24,271 nucleotides of DNA from positions 1 through 24,271 of the forward strand of contig SLLK01000254.1 in NCBI GenBank assembly GCA_007134115.1. The letters run 5' to 3'. Below are positions 1-7,561 of the stretch, one piece after another. Made by a program: the position numbers and the translations under genes. Every line of letters starts with the position of its first letter. Within the stretch, counting starts at the first letter, position 1. The DNA is from Gammaproteobacteria bacterium (lineage in GTDB: Bacteria; Pseudomonadota; Gammaproteobacteria; UBA5335; SLRW01). The notes beneath the pieces are model-generated. The model had not been told where the DNA came from. It ran no database searches and saw only the letters and a list, made by a program, of their open reading frames with translations.

Positions 1-891
1 GGCAGTGCTGTCCCATGCCTGCAGGGCATGGGAGAGTAACGTGGCCGGCGCTTGCCGGGTGGCGTCGTCGGGCAACGGCTGATGCAGGAATTCCAGTGCC
101 ATGGCCAGCGCCGTGGCCGGGGACCAGGTATCCACGCTGCGCGAGGCCAGACGCTTGCTCAGCTTGGGCCCGTTTGAACTGACCGCCAGGGGGATATGCA
201 GATAGTCGGGCCGGGGCAGTCCCAGCAGTTGCTGCAGGTAGATCTGTCGGGGAGTGGATGTCAGCAGATCGGCGCCGCGCACAATCTGGTTAATCTGCTG
301 CCAGCCGTCGTCGACCACCACCGCCAGTTGATAGGCATAGTAACCGTCACCACGACGCAGCAGAAAATCCCCGGCGGCCTGTGCGACATTCTGTGACAGC
401 GGTCCCTGGCAGGCGTCCACAAAGCGCACAGGATCTGCGGAGACACGCACACGGACGCTGCGCGGCTGTTTGCCGGGCGGCAGTCCCTCACGACAGGTGC
501 CGGGATAGATAATGCCTTCGGCGCCGCGGACACCGGCCGCCAGTATCTCCTTGCGGGTGCAGCCGCATTCGAAGGCATGGCCCTGCGCGCGCAGGTAGTC
601 CAGGGCCGACGCATAGGCCTCGCTGCGCGTGCTCTGGTAGATCACCTCACCATCCCACCACAGACCGAGACGTTCAAGACTGCGCAGAATACTGTCTGCG
701 GCGGCGGGGATTTCGCGCGGCGGGTCCAGGTCCTCCATGCGCACCAGCCACTGGCCGCCGGCATGGCGCGCGTGCAGCCAGCTCGCCAGTGCTGCGACCA
801 GCGAGCCGAAATGCAGGGGACCGGTGGGGGAGGGGGCAAAACGGCCGCGAATCGGGAGGTCTACGTCAGTGGCTCCGCCCGCTTTGGCCAT
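1..891 (-). CDS. gluQ: Glutamyl-Q tRNA(Asp) synthetase, 3' end outside window
   Basis: This stand-alone paralogue of the glutamyl-tRNA synthetase catalytic domain activates glutamate without tRNA and attaches it to queuosine in the anticodon of tRNA-Asp. Reading the minus strand gives 297 codons with no stop before the window edge, so the C-terminus is missing; the family is about 290-310 residues, so little is lost. The HIGH-like motif is at residues 18-30 (FAPSPTG.LHFGS). The zinc site is C109-x-C111 with Y129 and C133, and KLSKR is at 243-247. There is no anticodon-binding domain. The ATG at 891 follows an AAGGGA ribosome site and lies about 20 bases after the dksA stop, so the two are probably cotranscribed, as in E. 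coli. The queF gene nearby belongs to the pathway that makes the queuosine substrate. Confidence 0.95.
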   Translation of the reverse strand, partial: MAKAGGATDVDLPIRGRFAPSPTGPLHFGSLVAALASWLHARHAGGQWLVRMEDLDPPREIPAAADSILRSLERLGLWWDGEVIYQSTRSEAYASALDYLRAQGHAFECGCTRKEILAAGVRGAEGIIYPGTCREGLPPGKQPRSVRVRVSADPVRFVDACQGPLSQNVAQAAGDFLLRRGDGYYAYQLAVVVDDGWQQINQIVRGADLLTSTPRQIYLQQLLGLPRPDYLHIPLAVSSNGPKLSKRLASRSVDTWSPATALAMALEFLHQPLPDDATRQAPATLLSHALQAWDSTA

Positions 892-910
892 GCCTGGTGT
901 CCCTTAGGCG

Positions 911-1363
911 CTAGTTACCGAGTTGTTTTTCACGAATCTCGTCAAGCGTCTTGCAGTCGATGCACTGCGTGGCAGTCGGCCGCGCTTCCAGTCGGCGTAT
1001 ACCGATTTCAATGCCGCAGGTATCGCAAAAGCCGAAATCATCGGCGTCCAGGCGTGCAATCGCCTCGCCGATCTTCTTCAGCAGTTTGCGTTCACGGTCG
1101 CGCGTGCGCAGCTCGAGGCTGAACTCGGATTCCTGTGTGGCGCGGTCATTGGGATCCGGAAAGTTGGCCGCTTCGTCCTGCATGTGGTGCAGCGTACGGT
1201 CCACTTCTTCCATGAGCTCATGTTTCCAGGCCAGCAGGATCTCGCGGAAGTGCTCGCGCTGGGCCTTGTTCATGTACTCCTCGTCGCTGGCCGGCTCATA
1301 GGGTTCAAAACCCTTGATTGGCGGGGCGACTCCAGGCTCTTGCGAGTGTTTCGATTGCGGCAT
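911..1363 (-). CDS. dksA: RNA polymerase-binding transcription factor DksA
   Basis: DksA binds the secondary channel of RNA polymerase and, with ppGpp, controls rRNA and amino acid promoters. The protein is 150 residues, the usual length. The coiled-coil tip carries D70 and D73 (DPNDRATQ), equivalent to the essential aspartates of E. coli DksA. The C-terminal zinc finger is complete, with C113, C116, C134 and C137, so this is the zinc-containing form. The frame stays open upstream to 1555, but the ATG at 1363 is chosen because AGGAG lies eight bases before it and the family N-terminus starts there. A promoter-like element lies about 40 bases upstream. gluQ follows after 20 bases. Confidence 0.97.
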   Translation of the reverse strand: MPQSKHSQEPGVAPPIKGFEPYEPASDEEYMNKAQREHFREILLAWKHELMEEVDRTLHHMQDEAANFPDPNDRATQESEFSLELRTRDRERKLLKKIGEAIARLDADDFGFCDTCGIEIGIRRLEARPTATQCIDCKTLDEIREKQLGN

Positions 1364-1403
1364 TGTTGCGCTCCTGCCCGCAGGCGGCAAAAACAAAACG
1401 CGA

Positions 1404-1432
1404 TGTATAGCAGACCATCCCCATGTGCGCAA
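1404..1432 (-). promoter_or_regulatory. Candidate sigma70 promoter of dksA-gluQ
   Basis: On the minus strand TTGCGC (1432-1427) and TATACA (1409-1404) are separated by exactly 17 bases. The -10 is preceded by TGC, an extended -10 signature. Predicted transcription would start near 1397 and leave a leader of about 34 bases before the dksA ATG. This is a match by eye to the consensus; no transcript data are available. Confidence 0.6.
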
Positions 1433-1449
1433 CACGGCTCCGGCCGTGT
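1432..1449. repeat. 7-bp inverted repeat abutting the dksA -35
   Basis: ACACGGC (1432-1438) and GCCGTGT (1443-1449) are perfect inverted arms around a 4-base centre. The repeat touches the upstream edge of the candidate dksA -35 element. It could be an operator, but no regulator is identified and chance is possible in GC-rich DNA. Confidence 0.4.
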
Positions 1450-1489
1450 GGCACCCACGGTGGTAGCATGTCACTGGTCGGTCGGTGTT

Positions 1490-1520
1490 GGCCAGCCCCG
1501 CGGTAAACGCGTGGCTGGCC
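1490..1520. repeat. Long palindrome in the dksA/aminotransferase gap
   Basis: GGCCAGCC (1490-1497) pairs with GGCTGGCC (1513-1520), and inside it CGCG (1499-1502) pairs with CGCG (1508-1511) around GTAAA. This gives 12 base pairs with one C/T mismatch. Neither strand has a T-run after it, so it is not a classical terminator. It lies 45 bases before the aminotransferase ATG and could be an operator or a leader hairpin. Confidence 0.5.
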
Positions 1521-1564
1521 TGTATGCCGCCATGCCGCTTTGATCGCAATGTCATGGAGTCTTC

Positions 1565-2740
1565 ATGTCTCTGCCGGAATCCTCAAGCCGGGTCGCAGAT
1601 ATACGCCCGTTCCGGGTGATGCAGGTGCTGGCCCGCGCCCGCGAGCTGGAGGCCGCCGGCCGCCACCTGGTACATATGGAAATTGGCGAGCCGGATTTCG
1701 CCACGGCGCCGCCGGTGGTGGCGGCGGGGCGTGAAGCGCTGCAACAAGGACTGACGCATTACTCGCCGGCCCCCGGGCTGCCCCAATTGCGCCAGGCCAT
1801 CGCGGATTATTACCGGGATCAGCGCGGCGTGAGCGTGGCGCCGTCGCGCATTGTGGTGACCACGGGTGCGTCCGGTGCCCTGCAATTGGCGCTGGGCCTG
1901 ATCCTGGACCCCGGACAGACGCTCCTGGTCACCGACCCCGGTTATCCCTGTTATCGCAATTTCGCGCTGTTTCTGGGCGCCAGGGCCCACACCCTGCCGG
2001 TCACTGCCGTGGCCGGCTGGCAGCCCGATGTGCACAGCGTGGCAAGCGCTATGACCGATGATACCCGGGCCCTGCTACTGGCATCGCCGGCCAACCCCAC
2101 CGGCGCGGTCATTCCGGCGGCGGAGCTGGAACGGCTGGCCAGCTGTCTCGCGGCGCGCCAGAGCTGGCTGGTGGTGGACGAGATCTATCATGGGCTGAGC
2201 TATACGGGGGCGCTGCCCAGCGCACTGAATGCCGGTGACAACGTCATCGTGGTCGACAGCTTTTCCAAGTACTTTGGCATGACCGGCTGGCGCATCGGCT
2301 GGCTGGTGTTGCCCGAATCACTGGTCGAAGCCGCGGACCGCGTGCAGCAGAATCTTTCTATCTGCGCTCCGGTGCCTGCACAGCATGCCGCTCTGGCGGC
2401 GCTGGGCAGTGACGCCATGGCTATCCATGAACAGCGCCGCGAGGCTTTTTGCGCGAGGCGCGATGTGTTGTTACCCGGGCTGCGCGAGCTGGGATTCAGT
2501 ATTCCAGTGACGCCTGCCGGCGCATTCTATCTGTATGCCGATTGCGCCGCGCTGTCCGACAACAGCGAGGTGCTGGCGCGCGACCTGCTGGAAGAGGCGG
2601 GCGTGGCCATCACGCCCGGCGCCGATTTCGGTGATCATCGTGCCGGGCAGCATGTGCGTTTCGCCTATACCACCGGGCTGGAGGCTATTGACGACGGCCT
2701 GGAGCGGATGCGGAGGTTTCTGCGGGCGGGTGGTGGCTGA
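1565..2740 (+). CDS. Class I/II PLP-dependent aminotransferase
   Basis: This 391-residue fold-type I enzyme belongs to the aspartate/aromatic aminotransferase group (subfamily I-gamma style). Visible landmarks are the N-terminal EIGEPDF at 39-45, Y129-type PGYPCY, SPANPTG at 174-180, D205-E-I-Y, the PLP-binding lysine K235 in SFSKYFGMTGWR (232-243), and R365 near the C-terminus for the substrate carboxylate. All catalytic positions are kept, so it should be active and cytosolic. GGAG lies five bases before the ATG. The gene stands alone between divergent dksA and convergent queF, so context does not reveal the substrate. Aspartate, alanine or aromatic amino acid use cannot be told apart here. 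Confidence 0.93.
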   Translation: MSLPESSSRVADIRPFRVMQVLARARELEAAGRHLVHMEIGEPDFATAPPVVAAGREALQQGLTHYSPAPGLPQLRQAIADYYRDQRGVSVAPSRIVVTTGASGALQLALGLILDPGQTLLVTDPGYPCYRNFALFLGARAHTLPVTAVAGWQPDVHSVASAMTDDTRALLLASPANPTGAVIPAAELERLASCLAARQSWLVVDEIYHGLSYTGALPSALNAGDNVIVVDSFSKYFGMTGWRIGWLVLPESLVEAADRVQQNLSICAPVPAQHAALAALGSDAMAIHEQRREAFCARRDVLLPGLRELGFSIPVTPAGAFYLYADCAALSDNSEVLARDLLEEAGVAITPGADFGDHRAGQHVRFAYTTGLEAIDDGLERMRRFLRAGGG

Positions 2741-2798
2741 CAGTGATCTTGCGCGCACCGGCGTAATCCGGGCCGGCAGTGCCGGGCAACCGTCGGGG

Positions 2799-3188
2799 CT
2801 AGGGCAGGTGTACCGGCGTCGGCGCTTCCCAGCCTGGCTGGCGATGCTCCACCACGATGTCGGTGTAGATGCCGCCGCGCACCTTGAAGTCAGCGGTCAG
2901 ACGCATGAAGCGGGGCTGCGTGGCGGCGACCAGATCATCCAGGATGCGGTTGGTCACCGCTTCGTGGAAGGCGCCTTCGTCACGGTATGACCAGATGTAG
3001 AGCTTGAGTGACTTGAGCTCCACGCAAAGCTGGTCGGGCACGTAGTCCAGATACAGGGTGGCGAAGTCGGGCTGTCCGGTTTTGGGGCAAAGGCACGTGA
3101 ACTCGGGCATTTCCATGTGGATGGTGTAGTCGCGTTCAGGGTGGGGATTGGCGAAGGTTTCCAGATCGCGGCCGGGGCTGGTGGACAT
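2799..3188 (-). CDS. queF: NADPH-dependent 7-cyano-7-deazaguanine reductase (short form)
   Basis: QueF reduces the nitrile of preQ0 to preQ1 on the way to queuosine. The protein is 129 residues and of the short, Bacillus-like type, not the two-domain E. coli type of about 280. The motif FTCLCPKTGQPD at 30-41 supplies catalytic C34 and D41. The family signature ELKSLKLY is at 57-64, and the substrate-binding H75-E76 follows. The ATG at 3188 has GAGGA six bases upstream. It is a single gene, convergent with the aminotransferase and divergent from smc. The tRNA product of this pathway is the substrate of GluQ at 1-891. Confidence 0.97.
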   Translation of the reverse strand: MSTSPGRDLETFANPHPERDYTIHMEMPEFTCLCPKTGQPDFATLYLDYVPDQLCVELKSLKLYIWSYRDEGAFHEAVTNRILDDLVAATQPRFMRLTADFKVRGGIYTDIVVEHRQPGWEAPTPVHLP

Positions 3189-3237
3189 GTTGTTTCCTCG
3201 TAAACGGAGCGGACCGCGCCCGAATGGGTGACGGCCC

Positions 3238-3266
3238 TTCGTGTTCGATGCCGGATACTTTACACT
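3238..3266 (+). promoter_or_regulatory. Weak candidate promoter for the smc operon
   Basis: TACACT (3261-3266) matches four of six -10 positions and lies 17 bases after TTCGTG (3238-3243), a poor -35. It is 70 bases before the smc ATG in the divergent gap with queF. Only the position and the -10 support it. Confidence 0.25.
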
Positions 3267-3336
3267 ACCCCGCTATCCGGATCATCGGCGCACCTGCGCC
3301 GCCACAGATGCTGGTAAACGCACGGAAGAACATGGC

Positions 3337-6300
3337 ATGCGCCTGAGCAAGATCAAACTCGCCGGTTTCAAATCATTTGTCGATCCCACGACGATCGGCT
3401 TCCCGGGCAGCATCTCCTGTGTGGTGGGCCCCAACGGTTGCGGTAAATCCAATGTCATCGATGCGGTGCGCTGGGTGATGGGCGAGAGTTCCGCCAAGCA
3501 CCTGCGCGGTGATTCCATGGCGGATGTGATCTTCAACGGTTCGACCACGCGTAAACCGGTAGGCCAGGCCGCGATCGAGCTCGTATTCGATAACAGCGAC
3601 GGTTCGGCCGGCGGCGAGTACGCGCAGTACAACGAGATTTCCGTGCGTCGCCAGGTCTCGCGTGATGGCGCCTCGGGCTACTTCCTCAATGGCACACGGT
3701 GCCGGCGACGCGATATTACCGACCTGTTTCTGGGTACCGGGCTGGGCGCGCGCAGTTACGCGATTATCGAGCAGGGCATGATTACCCGCTTGATCGAGGC
3801 GCGGCCGGAGGAACTGCGTGTACTGCTGGAGGAAGCAGCGGGCATATCCAAGTACAAGGAACGCCGGCGCGACACCGAGAATCGTATTCGTCACACACGC
3901 GAAAATCTTGAGCGCCTGAGCGACCTGCGTGAGGAGTTGGACAAGCAACTCAACCATCTTCAGCGCCAGGCGAGCACGGCCGAAAAGTACAAGACCCTGC
4001 GCGATGAGGAGCGCGTGCTGGAAGCGCAGCTGATGGCGCTGCGCTGGCGCGGGCTTGATGCCGAGGCGGGTACGCTGGAGCAGGACCTGCGTGCGCGCGA
4101 AAACGCCACCGAGCAGGTGGTCGCCGAGCAGCGCGGGATCGAGGCCGAGCTGGAGAAGCAACGCGCCGCGCAGAGCGAGGCCAATGAGGCGTTCAATCGC
4201 GAGCAACAGGCGTTCTATGCCATCGGCGCCGATATTGCCCGGCTTGAGCAGAGCATTCAGCACGCCCGCGAGATGCGCCAGCAACAGCAGCGCGAACTGG
4301 AGCAACTGACGCACAGTAGCGAGGAAGTGAGCCGGCGCATCGCCCTGGACGAACAGCGCGTTGAGGATGTGCAGCGCACACTGGCGGAGCTGGAACCGGC
4401 ACGCCAGCGCGCCGGGGAAGCCACCGATGCAGCCGCGGCCGTGGTGGCCGAGCAGGAGCAACAACTGCGCGTGTGGCAGGAAGACTGGCAACAGCACAGC
4501 GACCGGCTCAGTGCCTGCCGACAGGCGGTGGAAGTGGAGCAGACGCGCCTGCAACAACTTGAGCAGCAACTGGCGGATGTGCTGGGCCGCGATGAGCGGT
4601 TGGCGAGCGAGGTCGAATCACTGGCCGGTAATGAACTGACCACGCACGTGGCCGAGGCTCAGCAGGCCGTGGATCAACACGAGTCGGACCTGAAAGCCCA
4701 GCGCGAGAAACTTGAGCGGGTGCTGGCCGAGCTGGAACAGGTGCGTGAGCGCGAGGTGCAGACGCAGTCCGGGCTGCAATCGGCGCACAGTGAACTGCAG
4801 GAGGTGAATGGCCGGCTGGCGTCGCTGCACGCCTTGCAGCAGGCGGCACTGGGCGAGGATCACGACGGTGTCACGCAGTGGCTGGCCACACAGCGCCTGG
4901 ACAAGGCCGAACGTCTGGCACGCCGGCTGGAGGTTGCTCCCGGTTGGGAGGCGGCTGTGGAAGCAGTGCTCGGCGCCAGCCTCGAAGCGCTTTGCGTGGA
5001 TGATGTGGAGAGCGTGGCGCGCGCCCTGGGCAAACTGGAGAGCGGTACGCTGACCGTGGTGGAGCCGGCCGCCGGTGGTGATGCAGCTTCTGACAGTCTG
5101 CGCCGGCAGGTGCAGGGTGACGAGCGGGTAGCGGCGCTGCTCGCGGGCATCTACACCGCACCGGATCTGCCGGCGGCGCTGGCGCGGCGCAGGCAGCTGG
5201 CGGCGGGTGAGTCGGTGGTGACGCCGGAGGGGATCTGGCTGGGCGCCAACTGGCTGCGCGTGGCGCGCGACAGTGATGAGCGTGCCGGCATGCTGGCACG
5301 TGAACAGGAAATCCGCACACTGGAAGCGCGCCGCGAGCAATTACAGCAGACGGTGCGTGAGGGCGAAGAAGCCCTGGCCGGGTTGCAGCAGCAATTGCGC
5401 GAGGCCGAACAGCAGCGTGAAGCGGCGCAACGCGCGGTCAATGAAGCCCACCGGGGGCGCAGTGATGCCGGGGCACGGCAGCAGACGCTGGTCTCCCGGC
5501 AGCAGCAGGTGGCCGAACGGCAGACGGCGATTGCGCGCGAGCGCGAAGAACTCGCGGCGCGGGTCGCCGAGCTCGAGCAGGCCACCCGCGAGGCCCGTTC
5601 GCGACTGGAACAACAACTGGAAGAATTACCGCGCCTGGAAAGTGCCGGCAAGGAACGCCAGCAGGACCGCGAGAGCCATGCCGCCGGCTTGCAGCACGCG
5701 CGCGAGAAACTGGAAGCTGATCGCGAGCACATGCATGCACTGGATCTCAAGGTGCAGGAGCAGCGGGCGGCGGAAGCATCTGCCCGCGAACGGCTGGAGC
5801 AGTTCGCCGAGCAGCAGGCGCAGATGGCGCACAGGCGGAGCGAACTGGAAAGCGCCACGGGCCAGGAAGAAGCCCCCGACGGGGAAGCGCACACGCAACT
5901 GCAGACGCTGCTTTCGCAACGCACGGAAGTCGAGGCCCGTCTGACCGCCGCGCGCGAACGCCTGACGGAAATCGACGAGGGCATGCGCGAACTGGAGCAG
6001 CGGCGACTGGCGTGCGAACGGCGGGTGCAGGAAGTGCGCAGCGAACTGGAAGACCGCCGGCTGGCTTCGCGTGAAATCAAGGTGCGGCAGCAGACCGTGC
6101 GTGAGCGCGCCGCCGAAGGGGGGCACGAGGTCGAGGCGCTGGCTGCGGAGTTACCTGCTGATGCCGAAGTGGGCCAGTGGGAGAAACAGGTGCAGCGGTT
6201 GGGTGAGCAGATCGCGCGGCTGGGACCCATCAACCTGGCGGCGATTGACGAGTACACGGCACAATCCGAACGCAAGGAGTACCTGGATCGCCAGGACAAG

Positions 6301-6834
6301 GATCTGTGCGAGGCCCTGGACACGCTCGAGGGGGCCATCCGCAAGATCGACCGCGAGACCCGCACCCGCTTCAAGGAAACCTTCGACAAGGTCAATACCG
6401 GACTGCAGGCGACCTTCCCGCGCCTGTTCGGCGGTGGTCACGCCTATCTGGAGCTGACCGGCGAGGACCTGCTGGATACCGGCGTGACCATCATGGCGCG
6501 CCCGCCAGGCAAGCGTAACAGCAACATTCATCAGCTCTCCGGTGGTGAAAAGGCACTCACCGCAGTGGCGTTGGTGTTCGCCATATTCGATCTCAATCCG
6601 GCGCCTTTCTGTATGCTGGACGAGGTGGATGCACCGCTGGATGACGCCAATGTGGGACGCTTCTGCCAGCTGGTGCAGGAGATGTCGCAACGGGTACAGT
6701 TCGTTGTGATTACCCACAACAAGAACACCATGGAGATTGCCAACAATCTGCTGGGTGTGACCATGAGCGAACCCGGCGTGTCGCGCCTGGTCTCGGTGGA
6801 TGTGGAAGAAGCAGCGCAGATGGCCTCGGGATAA
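3337..6834 (+). CDS. smc: Chromosome segregation protein SMC
   Basis: This is the ATPase arm of the Smc-ScpAB condensin, which extrudes DNA loops and resolves sister origins. The protein is 1165 residues, as expected. Walker A GPNGCGKS is at 31-38. A long Gln/Glu/Arg-rich coiled coil runs to about 505, the hinge spans roughly 510-645, and the return coil follows. The ABC signature LSGGEK starts at 1067 and Walker B ends in D1095-E1096. The open frame extends 32 codons further upstream, but the ATG at 3337 begins the conserved MRLSKIKLAGFKSF and has GGAAG eight bases before it. The stop overlaps the zipA start by one base. Its partners ScpA and ScpB are encoded at 14604-16182. Confidence 0.97.
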   Translation: MRLSKIKLAGFKSFVDPTTIGFPGSISCVVGPNGCGKSNVIDAVRWVMGESSAKHLRGDSMADVIFNGSTTRKPVGQAAIELVFDNSDGSAGGEYAQYNEISVRRQVSRDGASGYFLNGTRCRRRDITDLFLGTGLGARSYAIIEQGMITRLIEARPEELRVLLEEAAGISKYKERRRDTENRIRHTRENLERLSDLREELDKQLNHLQRQASTAEKYKTLRDEERVLEAQLMALRWRGLDAEAGTLEQDLRARENATEQVVAEQRGIEAELEKQRAAQSEANEAFNREQQAFYAIGADIARLEQSIQHAREMRQQQQRELEQLTHSSEEVSRRIALDEQRVEDVQRTLAELEPARQRAGEATDAAAAVVAEQEQQLRVWQEDWQQHSDRLSACRQAVEVEQTRLQQLEQQLADVLGRDERLASEVESLAGNELTTHVAEAQQAVDQHESDLKAQREKLERVLAELEQVREREVQTQSGLQSAHSELQEVNGRLASLHALQQAALGEDHDGVTQWLATQRLDKAERLARRLEVAPGWEAAVEAVLGASLEALCVDDVESVARALGKLESGTLTVVEPAAGGDAASDSLRRQVQGDERVAALLAGIYTAPDLPAALARRRQLAAGESVVTPEGIWLGANWLRVARDSDERAGMLAREQEIRTLEARREQLQQTVREGEEALAGLQQQLREAEQQREAAQRAVNEAHRGRSDAGARQQTLVSRQQQVAERQTAIAREREELAARVAELEQATREARSRLEQQLEELPRLESAGKERQQDRESHAAGLQHAREKLEADREHMHALDLKVQEQRAAEASARERLEQFAEQQAQMAHRRSELESATGQEEAPDGEAHTQLQTLLSQRTEVEARLTAARERLTEIDEGMRELEQRRLACERRVQEVRSELEDRRLASREIKVRQQTVRERAAEGGHEVEALAAELPADAEVGQWEKQVQRLGEQIARLGPINLAAIDEYTAQSERKEYLDRQDKDLCEALDTLEGAIRKIDRETRTRFKETFDKVNTGLQATFPRLFGGGHAYLELTGEDLLDTGVTIMARPPGKRNSNIHQLSGGEKALTAVALVFAIFDLNPAPFCMLDEVDAPLDDANVGRFCQLVQEMSQRVQFVVITHNKNTMEIANNLLGVTMSEPGVSRLVSVDVEEAAQMASG

Positions 6835-7550
6835 TGAACGAAGTGCGGTTGATCATCTTCGTCGTGGGGGTGCTGGTGATGGCCGGCATATACCTGCACT
6901 GGCGATTCATGGACGAGGGCGGCCGCCCGCCGCGTGAACGCGATCGTGCGCCGCGCGGCTGGGTCGAGGATGCGCCTGCCGACGCCCCTCGCTGGCAGGA
7001 ACCGTCTCTGGATGACAGCGAACTGGACGCGCTTGATGAAGACGACGAGCAGTTACCGCTGCTTGAGGATGTCGCCGTGGAAGGGCATGGCAATTACTAC
7101 AGGGAGACCGCCGCCGACCGTCCCACGCAGGGCGATGCGGAACAGCATCTGCTGATTCTGCATGTGGCGGCGCATCGCGGTCGTTATCTCAATGGCAGTG
7201 ATATCGCCGATACCCTCGACCAGATGGGGTTCGGCTTTGCCGACAATGGCATTTTTCATTTTTTCGGCGAACCCGATGCCGACGGCGAACCGGTGTTGCT
7301 GTTTTCGGCTGCCAATATGCTGGAACCCGGCACTTTCGACGCTGAGCGCATGGGCGAGCTCTATACGCCGGGGTTGACCCTGTTCGCGGTATTGCCGGGG
7401 CAGGTGCCGGGACCGCAGGTGCTTGACCAGATGGTTGACACGGCCGGCGATATGGCCCGGCGACTGGGCGCGGAAGTGCTGGACGCGTCACGCGAAACAC
7501 TGACCGGGGAGACGGTGGCCGAGCTTGAAGAACAGGTGGCCGCACTTTGA
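6834..7550 (+). CDS. zipA: Cell division protein ZipA
   Basis: ZipA anchors FtsZ filaments to the inner membrane during division. The 238-residue protein has an N-terminal membrane segment at about 5-23 with the short N-terminus outside, then an acidic and proline-containing linker to about 100, then the C-terminal FtsZ-binding domain. E. coli ZipA is 328 residues; the difference is in the linker, which is only about 75 residues and lacks a long Pro/Gln-rich stretch. The start codon shares the A of the smc stop (TAATG), implying translational coupling. smc-zipA-ligA is a known order in Pseudomonas-like gammaproteobacteria, which supports the call because the sequence itself is weakly conserved. 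Confidence 0.93.
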   Translation: MNEVRLIIFVVGVLVMAGIYLHWRFMDEGGRPPRERDRAPRGWVEDAPADAPRWQEPSLDDSELDALDEDDEQLPLLEDVAVEGHGNYYRETAADRPTQGDAEQHLLILHVAAHRGRYLNGSDIADTLDQMGFGFADNGIFHFFGEPDADGEPVLLFSAANMLEPGTFDAERMGELYTPGLTLFAVLPGQVPGPQVLDQMVDTAGDMARRLGAEVLDASRETLTGETVAELEEQVAAL

Positions 7551-7561
7551 GAGGTTGGCCA

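Noticed and set aside
2773..2785. CCGGC-AGT-GCCGG stem between the convergent aminotransferase and queF genes.
   Set aside because: Only five base pairs and no T-run on either strand; too weak for a terminator call.
3373..4569. A 398-codon open frame on the minus strand inside smc, and a 414-codon one at 5151-6395.
   Set aside because: They are composition shadows of the GC-rich smc coding strand: low-complexity Leu/Arg/Ser-rich products with no family features, opposite an intact SMC.
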